This document shows positions 25,036 through 34,306 of a DNA stretch of 64,000 bases, piece by piece. Each line of letters starts with the position of its first letter. Within the stretch, counting starts at the first letter, position 1. The position numbers and the translations under genes were made by a program. The notes under the pieces are model-generated. The model was not told where the DNA came from. It saw nothing but the letters and a program-made list of their open reading frames with translations, and searched no databases. Source of the DNA: Bacillus_AB infantis_B (GTDB lineage: Bacteria; Bacillota; Bacilli; Bacillales; Cytobacillaceae); the NCBI RefSeq assembly GCF_008180445.1, contig NZ_VTER01000005.1:266124-330123 (forward strand), in the 5' to 3' direction.

Positions 25036-25764
25036 CTTCCGATACTTATCCTCAATTACCATATATCTTTCGTGGTTAATCTTATCCCACTCAGTTTTCT
25101 TGTAATTTAGCCCTTTTAAACTGTCATTGATCGAGGCAGGATCATATTCCCGAAAATACATCGATTCGGCCCAAACTTTCATGTCCTCATGCTCTGGATG
25201 CTTCTCATCCCGATAAGCTTCTAGAAATTCATAGAATCCATGCAGCCCGCCCACATCTTCAGGTGGTGCTGTTTCTGCTCCATCAAGCAGGGTTGGAAAA
25301 CCAAAGTAGTAGTCATCGACAGTCTGATCAAGCTTCACGTTAAAACGCCAGCCGTCACCAAAATCATAGGAATATTTAATTTCCTTATATTTTTCCAGAT
25401 AATCATCGATTTTTAAACCGCTAGGCTTGCGCACTTCAACCTTCAATCTTTCCTGACGATTCTTCTCAAAATCCAACATTTCCGCCGGCATTGATCTCAG
25501 CCGCTCTTCATACATGCCCTTGTTTTTCTTAAAATGCTGATGCTCAAGATAAGCTTCTTCATTATCTGTAACAATCCTCTGGTCCTCAATCAGGTCAAAC
25601 TCAAAAAGATGATAACCGTCATAAGGATAACCACTACGAAAATTGGTCACATTCTGGATGACATCATGAAGCCTCTTATACGTCGCTCCCGCTGGCATGA
25701 TGACTTTTCTCCATATTAATGGATTTGACCCTTCTAATTCTATTCTTATAATATATGATTTCAA
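25033..25764 (-). CDS. Plasmid pRiA4b ORF-3-like protein
   Basis: 243 aa. N-terminal YIIRIELEGSNPLIWRKVIMPAGATYKRLHDVIQ and central YSYDFGDGWRFNVKL plus PPEDVGGLHGFYEFLEA are the conserved blocks of the PRiA4_ORF3 domain. A cytoplasmic protein of unknown function, often found in mobile or accessory gene sets. Normal length. Confidence 0.83.
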   Translation of the reverse strand: MKSYIIRIELEGSNPLIWRKVIMPAGATYKRLHDVIQNVTNFRSGYPYDGYHLFEFDLIEDQRIVTDNEEAYLEHQHFKKNKGMYEERLRSMPAEMLDFEKNRQERLKVEVRKPSGLKIDDYLEKYKEIKYSYDFGDGWRFNVKLDQTVDDYYFGFPTLLDGAETAPPEDVGGLHGFYEFLEAYRDEKHPEHEDMKVWAESMYFREYDPASINDSLKGLNYKKTEWDKINHERYMVIEDKYRK

Positions 25765-25793
25765 GTTAAATTCGCCTCCATCTATTGGGTGGT

Positions 25794-25821
25794 GAGCCAG
25801 GGGGACAGGTCCCGTGGCTCA
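25794..25821 (+). repeat. Solo REPIN half (single unit)
   Basis: One dyad unit with loop ACAGG and no partner nearby. Located 30 bp upstream of the pRiA4b-like start codon. Confidence 0.82.
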
Positions 25822-25880
25822 TTCTGAAATTATGAGTAGCCGAAACAAACAGTGTTTTCTTTATTATACCCAATAAAGCG

Positions 25881-25945
25881 GAGCCATAGGGACAGGTCAA
25901 GTGGTTCAGTCTTAAAAAGAGCCAAGGGGTCTGTCCCCCCGGCTC
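25881..25945 (+). repeat. REPIN copy 19
   Basis: Two units; the left one is decayed (loop ACAGG, stem mismatches), the right one intact with A5 spacer. Confidence 0.85.
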
Positions 25946-25957
25946 CCCTCTGCTCGT

Positions 25958-26659
25958 TCAATCATATCTAGGTATTGCCGGAAGATACAACACAACAACT
26001 TGGGAAAGCAATGGCGGATAGTGTTTTATTCCTAAAGTGTGGAAAACTTCTTGATAATGGGTAAGCCACTGGTCTTTAGATGTCTTAATGTGAGTGTCAT
26101 CATCTATAAATTGTACAAGTATTAACCATGTTGGAATATGCAGTTCTTGATTAAGGAGATATAGATATGCAAACCGATTCGCTAATTGATAGTATTCTTT
26201 CAGCCAAGGAGTTATAGGTGTAGTAGAACCAAATAGTTCTTGGGTAGACGCGATGGTTTCTGTAATTTGAGAGATACTTTGTAAGGAAGTAGCTTTGATT
26301 TTGGAGTGCGTTTCACGGAGATGTGATTTTGCTTCCACCATAATTAACCCTTTTCTGGTGATACCTTCAACCAGGCCTATCCCATCCCAAACTGGCCCGT
26401 TTTTAGCCCAGTGATCACGTATAAACCGTTTTGATTTTTTACACTCGTCTTCATCATCATAATATAGCTGTAAAAAGTCATCTTGATATTCCTTGTAATT
26501 TTCATGAGCAAGAGGAGACTTCCAGTTTATTTTTCTTTCTCCATGTATATAAGCTAATAGCGAAGGAGAGTGCGAGAAAATGTCTTGATTTAATGCCTCG
26601 CTATATTTATTTACGTAAGTTTGAAATTGGTGTTGGCTTCCTTTAACTGCTTCAGTCAT
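25958..26659 (-). CDS. Uncharacterised protein, possible PD-(D/E)XK nuclease fold
   Basis: 233 aa from ATG 26659 (GGTGGGAG close upstream; a GTG at 26668 is an alternative). The segment GPVWDGIGLVEGI...GLIMVEAKSH has the spaced D...ExK pattern of restriction-endonuclease-like folds. The rest is helical. No neighbour suggests a restriction or defence system. The nuclease idea is inference from one motif. Confidence 0.5.
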   Translation of the reverse strand: MTEAVKGSQHQFQTYVNKYSEALNQDIFSHSPSLLAYIHGERKINWKSPLAHENYKEYQDDFLQLYYDDEDECKKSKRFIRDHWAKNGPVWDGIGLVEGITRKGLIMVEAKSHLRETHSKIKATSLQSISQITETIASTQELFGSTTPITPWLKEYYQLANRFAYLYLLNQELHIPTWLILVQFIDDDTHIKTSKDQWLTHYQEVFHTLGIKHYPPLLSQVVVLYLPAIPRYD

Positions 26660-26826
26660 AGCTCCCACCTGAATAAGCTTTTTTTATTTGCTGCCAAAAA
26701 ATACTTATAATCAGGGATGATCCTGCTACTATTATCTGCACCTAGAATAAAAAAACAACATAATAAATCTTTTCTCATACATTCTTCCCCCTTTTAATAC
26801 ACACCCAAATTATACCATATAAAAAA

Positions 26827-26892
26827 ACCACAGGGTCAGACCCCATGGCCCAGCCCCTCAAAAAGAGCCAAGGGACCTGACCCCTCGGCCCA
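26827..26892 (+). repeat. REPIN copy 20
   Basis: Two units (loops TCAGA and CCTGA) in the 284-bp divergent gap. The remainder of that gap is AT-rich with no other recognisable element apart from the ribosome site (AAAGGAG) of the peptidase. Confidence 0.84.
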
Positions 26893-26952
26893 AAAAGAGG
26901 ATTTCCCCCCTACCACCTCGAAACTATTACCAACACCGAAAGGAGAATTCCA

Positions 26953-28995
26953 ATGAAACCACCTATCGCAAAACGCATTCCACACCCCCACACCTTGCAT
27001 GGGGATGTGCGTGAAGACGACTATTATTGGCTGAGGGACCGCAACAATCTGGAGGTCATTACTTATCTGGAGGAAGAAAATCGATATTACGACGAGATTA
27101 TGCGTCCAATGGAGGAGCAGACCGAGCAGCTTTATCAGAGCATGGTTGACCGTGTGCCTGATTCAGAAGTGAAGGTGCCGGTGCAGCATGGACCGTACTT
27201 CTACTATTCTTTTTTGGACAAAGACAAGCAGTATCCAATTTATGCGCGAAAGAAGGCGGCAAACCGCGAGCAGCTGCCGGAAGCGGCAGAGGAAGTCATA
27301 CTGGACTTGAACAAGTTAGCCGCTGAGGGAGATTATTTAAGTGTAACGCTGCAGCGTATAAGCACAGATCATAACCGCCTTGCTTATTTGGAGAATCGTG
27401 ATGGCACTGATCGCTATACCATTTATGTAAAGGATTTGGAAACAGGTGAGCTTCTGCCGGACAAGGTTCCGAATGTCTTTATCCATGGCAGCATGGAGCT
27501 GAGCGAGTGCGGAGAATATATTTTCTACATAACGGTCGATGAAAGCCAGCGTCCATACCAGCTTTGGCGGCATCGCCTTGGAAGTGAGAACAGCAGTGAT
27601 GAGCTGTTATATGAAGAAAAAGACATAACATTTTCTTTGTATGTGTCTAAATCGCAGAGCGGGAAATATATTTTTGCACATTCAAGGTCAAAAACGACGA
27701 GCGAGATCCGCCTGTTGGATGCTGCTTCCCCATTGACTTCTTTAGAGCTGGTAGATGAGCGCCGGGAAGGGATTGAATACGATGTAGAGCATTGGGAGGA
27801 TGACCTGCTCATACTGACAAATGAGGGTGCATTGAACTTCCAGCTGCTCAGCTGCCCGGTCGGCGACCTTTCTGCACGGGTGAAGGTTGTTGAGTATAGC
27901 GAGGATCGTTATCTTCAAGCTATGTACCCATATCGGGATACACTGCTTCTTTTTGGCCGGGAGAACGGGCTGACGCAAATTTGGGTACTGCACGATGGTG
28001 AGATGGCTCGAATAGAATGGGACGAGCCCCTCTTTACCGTATCCGTTTTACCCGGTCAAAGCTACGAAACAGCAGAGGCACTCCTCCAATTTGAGTCCCT
28101 GGTTACGCCAAAAACAACTTACGGGCTGAATCTTCTTACGGGCGAGAGAAATTGTTTGCAAGTAGCGCCTGTCAGCGGGGAATATGATCCGTCCCTCTTT
28201 CAGCAAGAACAGCTGTGGGCGGCTGCCGAGGATGGAGTCCAAGTCCCTCTAAGCGTCGTCTACCAGGAAGGTGCGCTGGATAATGGACCTGCACCCTTGA
28301 TTCTGTATGCATATGGATCTTATGGAGCAAACAGCGATCCGCGTTTTGACCCGTATCGTCTGCCGCTGCTGGAAAAAGGGGTCATCTATGTCACGGCACA
28401 AGTGCGCGGCGGCTCCGAAATGGGACGGAATTGGTATGAAGACGGAAAGATGCAGAACAAGCGAAACACCTTCACCGATTTCATTGCTGCGGGGAAGTAT
28501 CTTGTTGAACAGGGCTACACATCCTCAAGTCAGATGGCAGCCTATGGCGGCAGTGCGGGCGGCTTGCTAGTCGGTGCAGTGGCCAATATGGCCGGGGAAC
28601 TGTTCCAGGTGGCCGTCCCGGCAGTTCCATTCGTCGACGTTGTCACAACCATGCTCGATGCAACCATTCCCCTCACCACCCTGGAATGGGATGAATGGGG
28701 CAATCCAGAAAATCAAGAAGACTATTTTCATATGAAATCTTACAGCCCTTATGACAATGTTGAAGCCAAGAACTACCCGCACATGTATATCACAACCGGC
28801 CTGAACGATCCGCGGGTTGCCTACTGGGAGCCAGCCAAATGGGCTGCACGCCTAAGAGACTTAAAAACGGACAACAACACCCTTGTCCTCAAAACCAACA
28901 TGGGTGCCGGCCACTTCGGCGCTTCAGGACGTTTCAACCATTTGAAAGAAACTGCAGCTTGTTATGCGTTTATTTTGGATAAGATTAGGCCATAG
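26953..28995 (+). CDS. Oligopeptidase B (S9 family serine peptidase)
   Basis: 680 aa, usual length. The N-terminus (KRIPHPHTLHGDVREDDYYWLRDR) is diagnostic for oligopeptidase B. A seven-blade propeller-like region follows, then an alpha/beta-hydrolase domain with the nucleophile in AAYGGSAGGLLVGA, Asp in GLNDPRVAYWEP and His in NMGAGHFGASGR. It cleaves small peptides after basic residues in the cytoplasm. Monocistronic. Confidence 0.9.
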   Translation: MKPPIAKRIPHPHTLHGDVREDDYYWLRDRNNLEVITYLEEENRYYDEIMRPMEEQTEQLYQSMVDRVPDSEVKVPVQHGPYFYYSFLDKDKQYPIYARKKAANREQLPEAAEEVILDLNKLAAEGDYLSVTLQRISTDHNRLAYLENRDGTDRYTIYVKDLETGELLPDKVPNVFIHGSMELSECGEYIFYITVDESQRPYQLWRHRLGSENSSDELLYEEKDITFSLYVSKSQSGKYIFAHSRSKTTSEIRLLDAASPLTSLELVDERREGIEYDVEHWEDDLLILTNEGALNFQLLSCPVGDLSARVKVVEYSEDRYLQAMYPYRDTLLLFGRENGLTQIWVLHDGEMARIEWDEPLFTVSVLPGQSYETAEALLQFESLVTPKTTYGLNLLTGERNCLQVAPVSGEYDPSLFQQEQLWAAAEDGVQVPLSVVYQEGALDNGPAPLILYAYGSYGANSDPRFDPYRLPLLEKGVIYVTAQVRGGSEMGRNWYEDGKMQNKRNTFTDFIAAGKYLVEQGYTSSSQMAAYGGSAGGLLVGAVANMAGELFQVAVPAVPFVDVVTTMLDATIPLTTLEWDEWGNPENQEDYFHMKSYSPYDNVEAKNYPHMYITTGLNDPRVAYWEPAKWAARLRDLKTDNNTLVLKTNMGAGHFGASGRFNHLKETAACYAFILDKIRP

Positions 28996-29098
28996 GGTTA
29001 GGCCATAGGGTCAGGTACCGTGGCTCAAATTGAGAAAGAGCCAGGGGGTCTGTCCCCCTGGCTCTAAATTGCGCCAAGGGGACAGACCCCTCGGCCCA
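28987..29098 (+). repeat. REPIN copy 21 (compound)
   Basis: A partial arm overlapping the peptidase stop, one unit with loop TCAGG, one with TCTGT, and a third half-dyad (gccaaggggacagacccctcggccca). The spacer has only three consecutive A. Confidence 0.83.
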
Positions 29099-29144
29099 CA
29101 CCTGCAAAGGGTTTCCAGCCCCAGCCGGCCTGCCCCCCATTCCT

Positions 29145-29777
29145 TCATTTTAAAGTATTCATCAGCTCATAGAAGTACCCCTCCTCATAAGTCTTATTAA
29201 GCTTGAACCACGCCTGCAATGTTTCCGGCCTGCAAACATCGAGCTCCTTCAAGACCTCTGCCGCAAATTCCAAGGGAGCTATGCCTGAAGCGGTAACCAG
29301 ATTCCCATCTGCCACTGCGGGCTCGAATTGATACAGCGATTCCCCAGCATAAAGCGGGCAGACGGCTTTCAAATAGCCTGGGTCATTGCTTGTATGCCTC
29401 CTGGTGTCCAGCAGCCCCTTATTAGCCAGGCCCATGGTTGCACCGCAGATGGCGGCTACAAGGGTCCCACTCTGCAGCCCGTTAGAGGCTATTTCCAATA
29501 TGGGCTCGTGAATGGGCTCAAGCCAGGTATCCCCGCCCGGAAGAATCAGGATATCTTGGCTATCCAAACTGCACTCCTCCATAGATAAATCAGGCTGCAT
29601 GGCCACCCCTCCCATTGTTTTGACAGGGTTTCTGTCCGCACCTACGGTAATCACCTCTATAGGCGCCACCCCTTTCCTGAAATACCTGCCCGAATTCAGT
29701 TCGGCAATCAAATACCCCGCTTCCCAGTCAGACATCGTATCAAAAACATAAAGATAAGCTTTTTTTGTGTGCATCAT
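29145..29777 (-). CDS. DJ-1/PfpI-family (type 1 glutamine amidotransferase-like) protein
   Basis: 210 aa from ATG 29777, with GAGGAG upstream (a second ATG follows at 29774). The nucleophile elbow is AAICGATMGLANKGLL, with Cys in place and an upstream acidic region ILPGGDTW. Family members act as protease/chaperone, glyoxalase or uncharacterised hydrolase; substrate not readable. The gene follows a WYL regulator by about 70 bp and may be under its control. Confidence 0.82.
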   Translation of the reverse strand: MMHTKKAYLYVFDTMSDWEAGYLIAELNSGRYFRKGVAPIEVITVGADRNPVKTMGGVAMQPDLSMEECSLDSQDILILPGGDTWLEPIHEPILEIASNGLQSGTLVAAICGATMGLANKGLLDTRRHTSNDPGYLKAVCPLYAGESLYQFEPAVADGNLVTASGIAPLEFAAEVLKELDVCRPETLQAWFKLNKTYEEGYFYELMNTLK

Positions 29778-29848
29778 CAGATCTCCTCTACCAGTCATTA
29801 GAGGCCCATTATAAAAAAACTTCACTGACAGTCCGCGCCAGTAAAGTT

Positions 29849-30811
29849 TCATTTCTGATAGTGATCAGCCAATTCATATAAAGCCTCCAGCATTTTCTTC
29901 TTCATGCTGGCCGGTTCCAGAATTTGAAGCGACTTCCCATAAGGCAGGAGCAGATGCACCACATAGGTATGCAAGGCTTCTTTTTCCAAAAAAAACACAG
30001 CCCTTTCTGAAGTGCGCTCTGCCAGATGATGACCTAAAAACCAATGCCGGCATAAATCATCCAGTGCGCCGGTTCTGCCGCTGACAACAAAAGGCACAAA
30101 TTCCTGCGTTTGTTCTTTCTCCGGAAGCAGGTTCTTCATAAAAAATGCGCTGGCTGAAAAACCTGCTGGACGGTTAAAGCTGGATCCGGTTTCAGCCATA
30201 CCGGCAATCCTATCGACCCTGAAACTGCGGATTTCGTTCCTCAGATGGCAGAATGCCGCCACATACCAGCGGCCGTTCCAATAGATGATTCCATAAGGGT
30301 CAATCTTCCTCCGCTTAGGCTGGTCTTCACGAACCGTATAATAGTCAATTTCCATAGAAACCTGGTTGATGACCCCCTGCTCGAGCTCCTTCAATATCGA
30401 ATCCTCAGGCAGACCGGCAGCAGCACCGATCACATCAAGCCCCTCCACACGCCGCCTGACCATGCTTTCCTGCTCAGGCGTTGAGTACATGGACAGCTTT
30501 GATGCTGCGCTGTCCAACAGCTCCCCTGAAAAATACCCCGCCTCTTTCGCCAAAGCAGCTGCCTGAAGCAAGGCTGTTTGTTCCTCCGCACTAAACAGGA
30601 GAGGACTTTCAACGAACTGGTGTAAAAGCGTATATCCGCCATGATGGCCCGCCTCCGCGATAATCGGGACACCACTGGCACAAAGAGCATCAATATACCG
30701 GTAAACCGTTCTGATATTAACCTCCAGCTTTTCAGCCATCTGCTTCGCAGTAGCCTTCCTCCCCGAACTCAGCATCCAGAGAATCTGCATCATCTGATCC
30801 ATTTTAGCCAT
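29849..30811 (-). CDS. YafY-type HTH/WYL-domain transcriptional regulator
   Basis: 320 aa from ATG 30811 (GAGGGTGG upstream). N-terminal HTH_11 (KATAKQMAEKLEVNIRTVYRYIDAL), then a WYL domain with the IDPYGIIYWNGRWYVAAFCHLRNEIRSFRVDRI signature, known to bind nucleic-acid or nucleotide ligands, and a WCX C-terminus. Likely regulates itself and the DJ-1-like gene. Confidence 0.86.
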   Translation of the reverse strand: MAKMDQMMQILWMLSSGRKATAKQMAEKLEVNIRTVYRYIDALCASGVPIIAEAGHHGGYTLLHQFVESPLLFSAEEQTALLQAAALAKEAGYFSGELLDSAASKLSMYSTPEQESMVRRRVEGLDVIGAAAGLPEDSILKELEQGVINQVSMEIDYYTVREDQPKRRKIDPYGIIYWNGRWYVAAFCHLRNEIRSFRVDRIAGMAETGSSFNRPAGFSASAFFMKNLLPEKEQTQEFVPFVVSGRTGALDDLCRHWFLGHHLAERTSERAVFFLEKEALHTYVVHLLLPYGKSLQILEPASMKKKMLEALYELADHYQK

Positions 30812-30868
30812 CTGATCCACCCTCGTAATTTATAATCACCATTCCTATCATTGCCAATAGCATAACAT

Positions 30869-30931
30869 GGGCCAGGGGGTCAGGTCCCCTGGCCCAGACA
30901 AAAAAAGCCAAGGGGTCTGTCCCCTTGGCTC
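30869..30931 (+). repeat. REPIN copy 22
   Basis: Two units with A7 spacer ending one base before the livM-like stop codon. On the minus strand AGCCAAGGGG...CCCCTTGGCT-TTTTTTT makes it the evident terminator of the 8-kb acyl/ABC operon. Confidence 0.9.
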
Positions 30932-30932
30932 G

Positions 30933-31931
30933 CTATGCCGCCTTCTCCATCTCCCCTTTCTTCTTCTCCTTCCTTCCCTTTTCCAATGCGATTTTCCTAA
31001 TAAAGCCTGCCAAGCCAGAAGGGAATCCTAATAGGACCACTATATATAAAAATCCAAGGATAATGGTCCATCTCTCTAAGATAGGATAAGTCATGGCCAA
31101 CTCTGAGAGGAAGTGTCTTAAGTATTCAATGATTCCCGCCCCTGCGATGGCACCAGCCAGGGTTGCTATTCCGCCGATCATGGTCATTAACAGGGCATCA
31201 AGGGTAACTTCAATTGAAAAGACATTAGTGTTGATGAACCTCAATGAAACAGCATATAGAGCACCACTGAAGGAAGCAGTTACTCCGGCTGTTACGCTTG
31301 CAATCAGCTTATAATGCAGTGATTTAAACCCTAGTGCCTCTGCTCTGTATTCATTCTGGGAGATGGCTTTCAGCACTTTACCGGTGGATGATTCGGTAAA
31401 TAGCTTCAACAGGATGAAAACAGCCGCCACACTTATGAGTGTAATATAATAGAAGGAAGTTCGATCTTTGAATACATCCGGTACACTAAAGGTAAATCCA
31501 TCACCGCCATGTGTAAGTCCTCTCCACTTCTCTGCCAGGACTAGGAACAGCTGTGAAACAGCTAATGTAAGCATGGCATAAAAATGGCTTTTGAGTCTTA
31601 AAGATAATAAGCCGATGATATAGCTTACCAAAGCCGACAGCAGGATGCCTATCACTAATCCAATCACAAAGGTGAGTAAGTTGGCTTCCATGTTATTAAA
31701 GATGAGTGCTGTACTATAAGCGCCGATCCCAAAGAACATACAATGGCCAAAAGAGACAATCCCCGTATAACCTAAAAGGATATCAAAGCTCATTGCGAAA
31801 ATCGCAAAAATAAAGATTTGCGTAAGCAGAATCAGCGTGCTGCGGGAATCGTTGACAAAGGGGAACAACAGCATAAACAGCATAATTCCAAGTCCCCAAT
31901 ACAGCGGCACTTTATGAAATATCCCTCTCAT
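30933..31931 (-). CDS. Branched-chain-type ABC transporter permease (LivM-like)
   Basis: 332 aa, about nine membrane helices. Carries the LivM signature loop SEYRAEALGFK-type (ISQNEYRAEALGFKSLHYKL) and GGIATLAGAIAGAGII. It overlaps the livH-like stop by 4 bp. Last gene of a leftward nine-gene operon. Its charged C-terminal tail (EKGRKEKKKGEMEKAA) is unremarkable. Confidence 0.86.
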   Translation of the reverse strand: MRGIFHKVPLYWGLGIMLFMLLFPFVNDSRSTLILLTQIFIFAIFAMSFDILLGYTGIVSFGHCMFFGIGAYSTALIFNNMEANLLTFVIGLVIGILLSALVSYIIGLLSLRLKSHFYAMLTLAVSQLFLVLAEKWRGLTHGGDGFTFSVPDVFKDRTSFYYITLISVAAVFILLKLFTESSTGKVLKAISQNEYRAEALGFKSLHYKLIASVTAGVTASFSGALYAVSLRFINTNVFSIEVTLDALLMTMIGGIATLAGAIAGAGIIEYLRHFLSELAMTYPILERWTIILGFLYIVVLLGFPSGLAGFIRKIALEKGRKEKKKGEMEKAA

Positions 31932-32797
31932 ATTGCACTCCCCTTTTCTCCCATCAGCCCGGTTGGTTTTACTAATAAAACGAGAGCTAAAAGGAGCATA
32001 TTAAATGCCAGGGATAAATCAGGCATATAATAAGCCATGAATGCTCCTGCCACTCCTACTATAAGTGAAGCAAGAGCCGAGCCTTGCAAACTGCCCATCC
32101 CGCCAATGATGACCACAATAAAAGCCAGTATGGCATATTGCATACCCATTTCTGCAAAAACAACACCTGAGTATGGTGCCAATAGCGCCCCTCCTAATGC
32201 AGCTAATGCCGCTCCAAGCAGAAACACGAAAGTGAATAGTCCTTTGACATTAATACCAAGTGCCTGAACCATTTCCTTATCCAGCACCCCGGCTCTGATC
32301 ATTAGACCAATTTGGGTTTTGCTGAGCAGAAGCCATAATGCCAGATACAGAAGTAGTCCAATCACAATCACAAAAATGCGGTACTTGATGATGATGATCC
32401 CATCAAACTGATAGCTTCCATCCAGCCATTGTGGAAGGTTAACCCGAATGGGGTTCGGTCCCCAGAAGATTTTGATGCTCTCTGTTAATACCAGCATCCC
32501 GCCTAATGTAATAAGCAGTTGCCTGACATGATTTCCGTATACAGGGCGGATCAGGTATCTTTCCATAACCCAGCCCAGCGCTATCCCAATTGTAATGGCA
32601 ACAGCTATTGCTAATAGAAAACTGTTCGTTTCTTTAAAAATCCATGCCCCTGAAAATGCTCCCCAGACGAATAATCCCCCATGGGCAAAATTCAATACAC
32701 TCATCAGTCCAAAGATTAAAGTAAGTCCAGAAGCCAGGAGGAATATCAGCAATCCTGTTGAGACCCCGTTTACAAATAAGTTGATAAAGACTTCCAT
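31928..32797 (-). CDS. Branched-chain-type ABC transporter permease (LivH-like)
   Basis: 289 aa from ATG 32797 (GGGAGG upstream). Eight or so helices with the family motifs ASGLTLIFGLMSVLNFAHGGLFVWGA and GGMGSLQGSALASLIVGVAGA. Forms the channel with the LivM-like protein. Confidence 0.86.
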   Translation of the reverse strand: MEVFINLFVNGVSTGLLIFLLASGLTLIFGLMSVLNFAHGGLFVWGAFSGAWIFKETNSFLLAIAVAITIGIALGWVMERYLIRPVYGNHVRQLLITLGGMLVLTESIKIFWGPNPIRVNLPQWLDGSYQFDGIIIIKYRIFVIVIGLLLYLALWLLLSKTQIGLMIRAGVLDKEMVQALGINVKGLFTFVFLLGAALAALGGALLAPYSGVVFAEMGMQYAILAFIVVIIGGMGSLQGSALASLIVGVAGAFMAYYMPDLSLAFNMLLLALVLLVKPTGLMGEKGSAI

Positions 32798-32817
32798 TTT
32801 CAGCCTCCCTTCGTTCC

Positions 32818-33522
32818 CTACGCAATGCCCAGGTACTTCTGGCAAGTTTCCTTATCTTCTATCAGATCTTCCATCCAGCCATCATGTACGATTCTTCCGT
32901 CGTCCATAATATAGAAGTAATCTCCGATTTCGCTTGCCATCACGAAATTTTGTTCAACAAGGAGAATAGTTGTTTTCTCCTTCATTTTCAGGATAGATTC
33001 CATCAGTTTTTCAATCATAATCGGTGACAGGCCCTTGCTTGGCTCATCAATCAGCATCAGCCCATCTCCATTAATATATGCCCTCGCTATTGCCAGCATC
33101 TGCTTTTGCCCGCCAGACAGGACTCCGCTTTTTTTTCGCCAAAACTTCTTTAAATCAGGAAATAGTTCGAGCATCCATTCAATTTTTGCTTCTGTTTCAC
33201 CAGTACTTTTCGCCTTGGCCAGGTTGAGGGTCTCTTCTACGGTAAGTGCACTAAAGATTCCCTGATTTTCTGGTACATATCCAATCCCTTTTCGAGATAT
33301 CAAGTGAGTAGGCATCCCGCTGATTTTCTGATTGTTATAGTGCACAGAACCAGTGGTAGATGGATTGAAGCCCATGATAGAGCGCAGTGTTGTTGTTTTA
33401 CCTGCACCATTTCTACCGAAGAGCACGGTAATGCTTTTCTCTTCAACAGACATGGAAACTCCCTGTAAAATGTGGTATTGACCCAGATAGGTTTCCATAT
33501 TATCCAGTTTTAATAGACTCAC
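32818..33522 (-). CDS. Branched-chain-type ABC transporter ATPase (LivF-like)
   Basis: 234 aa from GTG 33522, which has GGGAGG seven bases upstream. Walker A GRNGAGKTT, signature LSGGQKQMLAIARA and Walker B LMLIDEPSKGLSP intact. It overlaps the LivG-like gene by 23 bp. Confidence 0.88.
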   Translation of the reverse strand: MSLLKLDNMETYLGQYHILQGVSMSVEEKSITVLFGRNGAGKTTTLRSIMGFNPSTTGSVHYNNQKISGMPTHLISRKGIGYVPENQGIFSALTVEETLNLAKAKSTGETEAKIEWMLELFPDLKKFWRKKSGVLSGGQKQMLAIARAYINGDGLMLIDEPSKGLSPIMIEKLMESILKMKEKTTILLVEQNFVMASEIGDYFYIMDDGRIVHDGWMEDLIEDKETCQKYLGIA

Positions 33523-34273
33523 GATGCAAGCCTCCCAAGTATGCCGTTTGAACTCTTTCATCCTTTATGATTTCCTTTGGGTTGCCGCTGGCCAGAAGCT
33601 CCCCATTGAATAGAACCACCAGGGTATCAGACAGATGCATGACCATTTCCATTTTATGTTCGATTAAAACAATCGTGTACATGCCTTCCTTCTTAATGTT
33701 CTCGATCACTTCCAGAATGGCAGGAGTTTCTTCAATCGATATGCCTGCTGTCGGTTCATCAAGAAGAAGCAGTTCTGTCTTGAGAGCCAGCAGCATAGCC
33801 AGCTCCAGTTTTCTTTTTTCTCCATGGGCCAAATCCTGTGCCAGTACATCCGCCTTACCGCTTAGCATGCACTTCTCCATATAAGATTTTGCTTCATTCT
33901 TCTGGCGGCTCATGAAAGAAAGCCTTGGAAAGAGCGAGTAATAATCTTTACTTGAAGATTGAATGGCCAGCCTGATATTCTCCAGAACCGTCAGCTCCAG
34001 AAAAATATTAGTGAGCTGGAAGGAGCGGCCAATGCCCCTTCTAGCCCGTAATGGTACAGAAAGCTTGGTTACATTATCTTTTCTAAAATAGATTTCTCCT
34101 TTTGTCGGTGCAATCTGACCGCTCAGCAGGTTAAAGAGAGTGGTCTTTCCCGCCCCATTTGGGCCGATAATCGAAGTCAGCTTCCCTCGCTCTATCTCCA
34201 GGTTCACTTCTCTTATTACATCATGCTCGCCAAAGGAAACAGATAGTGCTTTCGTTACCAAGATATTCTCCAA
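33500..34273 (-). CDS. Branched-chain-type ABC transporter ATPase (LivG-like)
   Basis: 257 aa, TTG start after GGAGGG. Walker A GPNGAGKTT, an unusual signature LAHGEKRKLELAML typical of LivG, and Walker B LLLLDEPTAGIS. Works with LivF as a heterodimer. Confidence 0.88.
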   Translation of the reverse strand: MENILVTKALSVSFGEHDVIREVNLEIERGKLTSIIGPNGAGKTTLFNLLSGQIAPTKGEIYFRKDNVTKLSVPLRARRGIGRSFQLTNIFLELTVLENIRLAIQSSSKDYYSLFPRLSFMSRQKNEAKSYMEKCMLSGKADVLAQDLAHGEKRKLELAMLLALKTELLLLDEPTAGISIEETPAILEVIENIKKEGMYTIVLIEHKMEMVMHLSDTLVVLFNGELLASGNPKEIIKDERVQTAYLGGLHRESIKTG

Positions 34274-34306
34274 CTTGGCGATCCCTCCTAATCATTTATC
34301 CAGATT

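Noticed and set aside
25958..26659. A defence island around the possible nuclease
   Set aside because: Neighbours are a pRiA4b-like protein, a RAYT and a peptidase; no methylase, helicase, toxin or other defence partner is visible.
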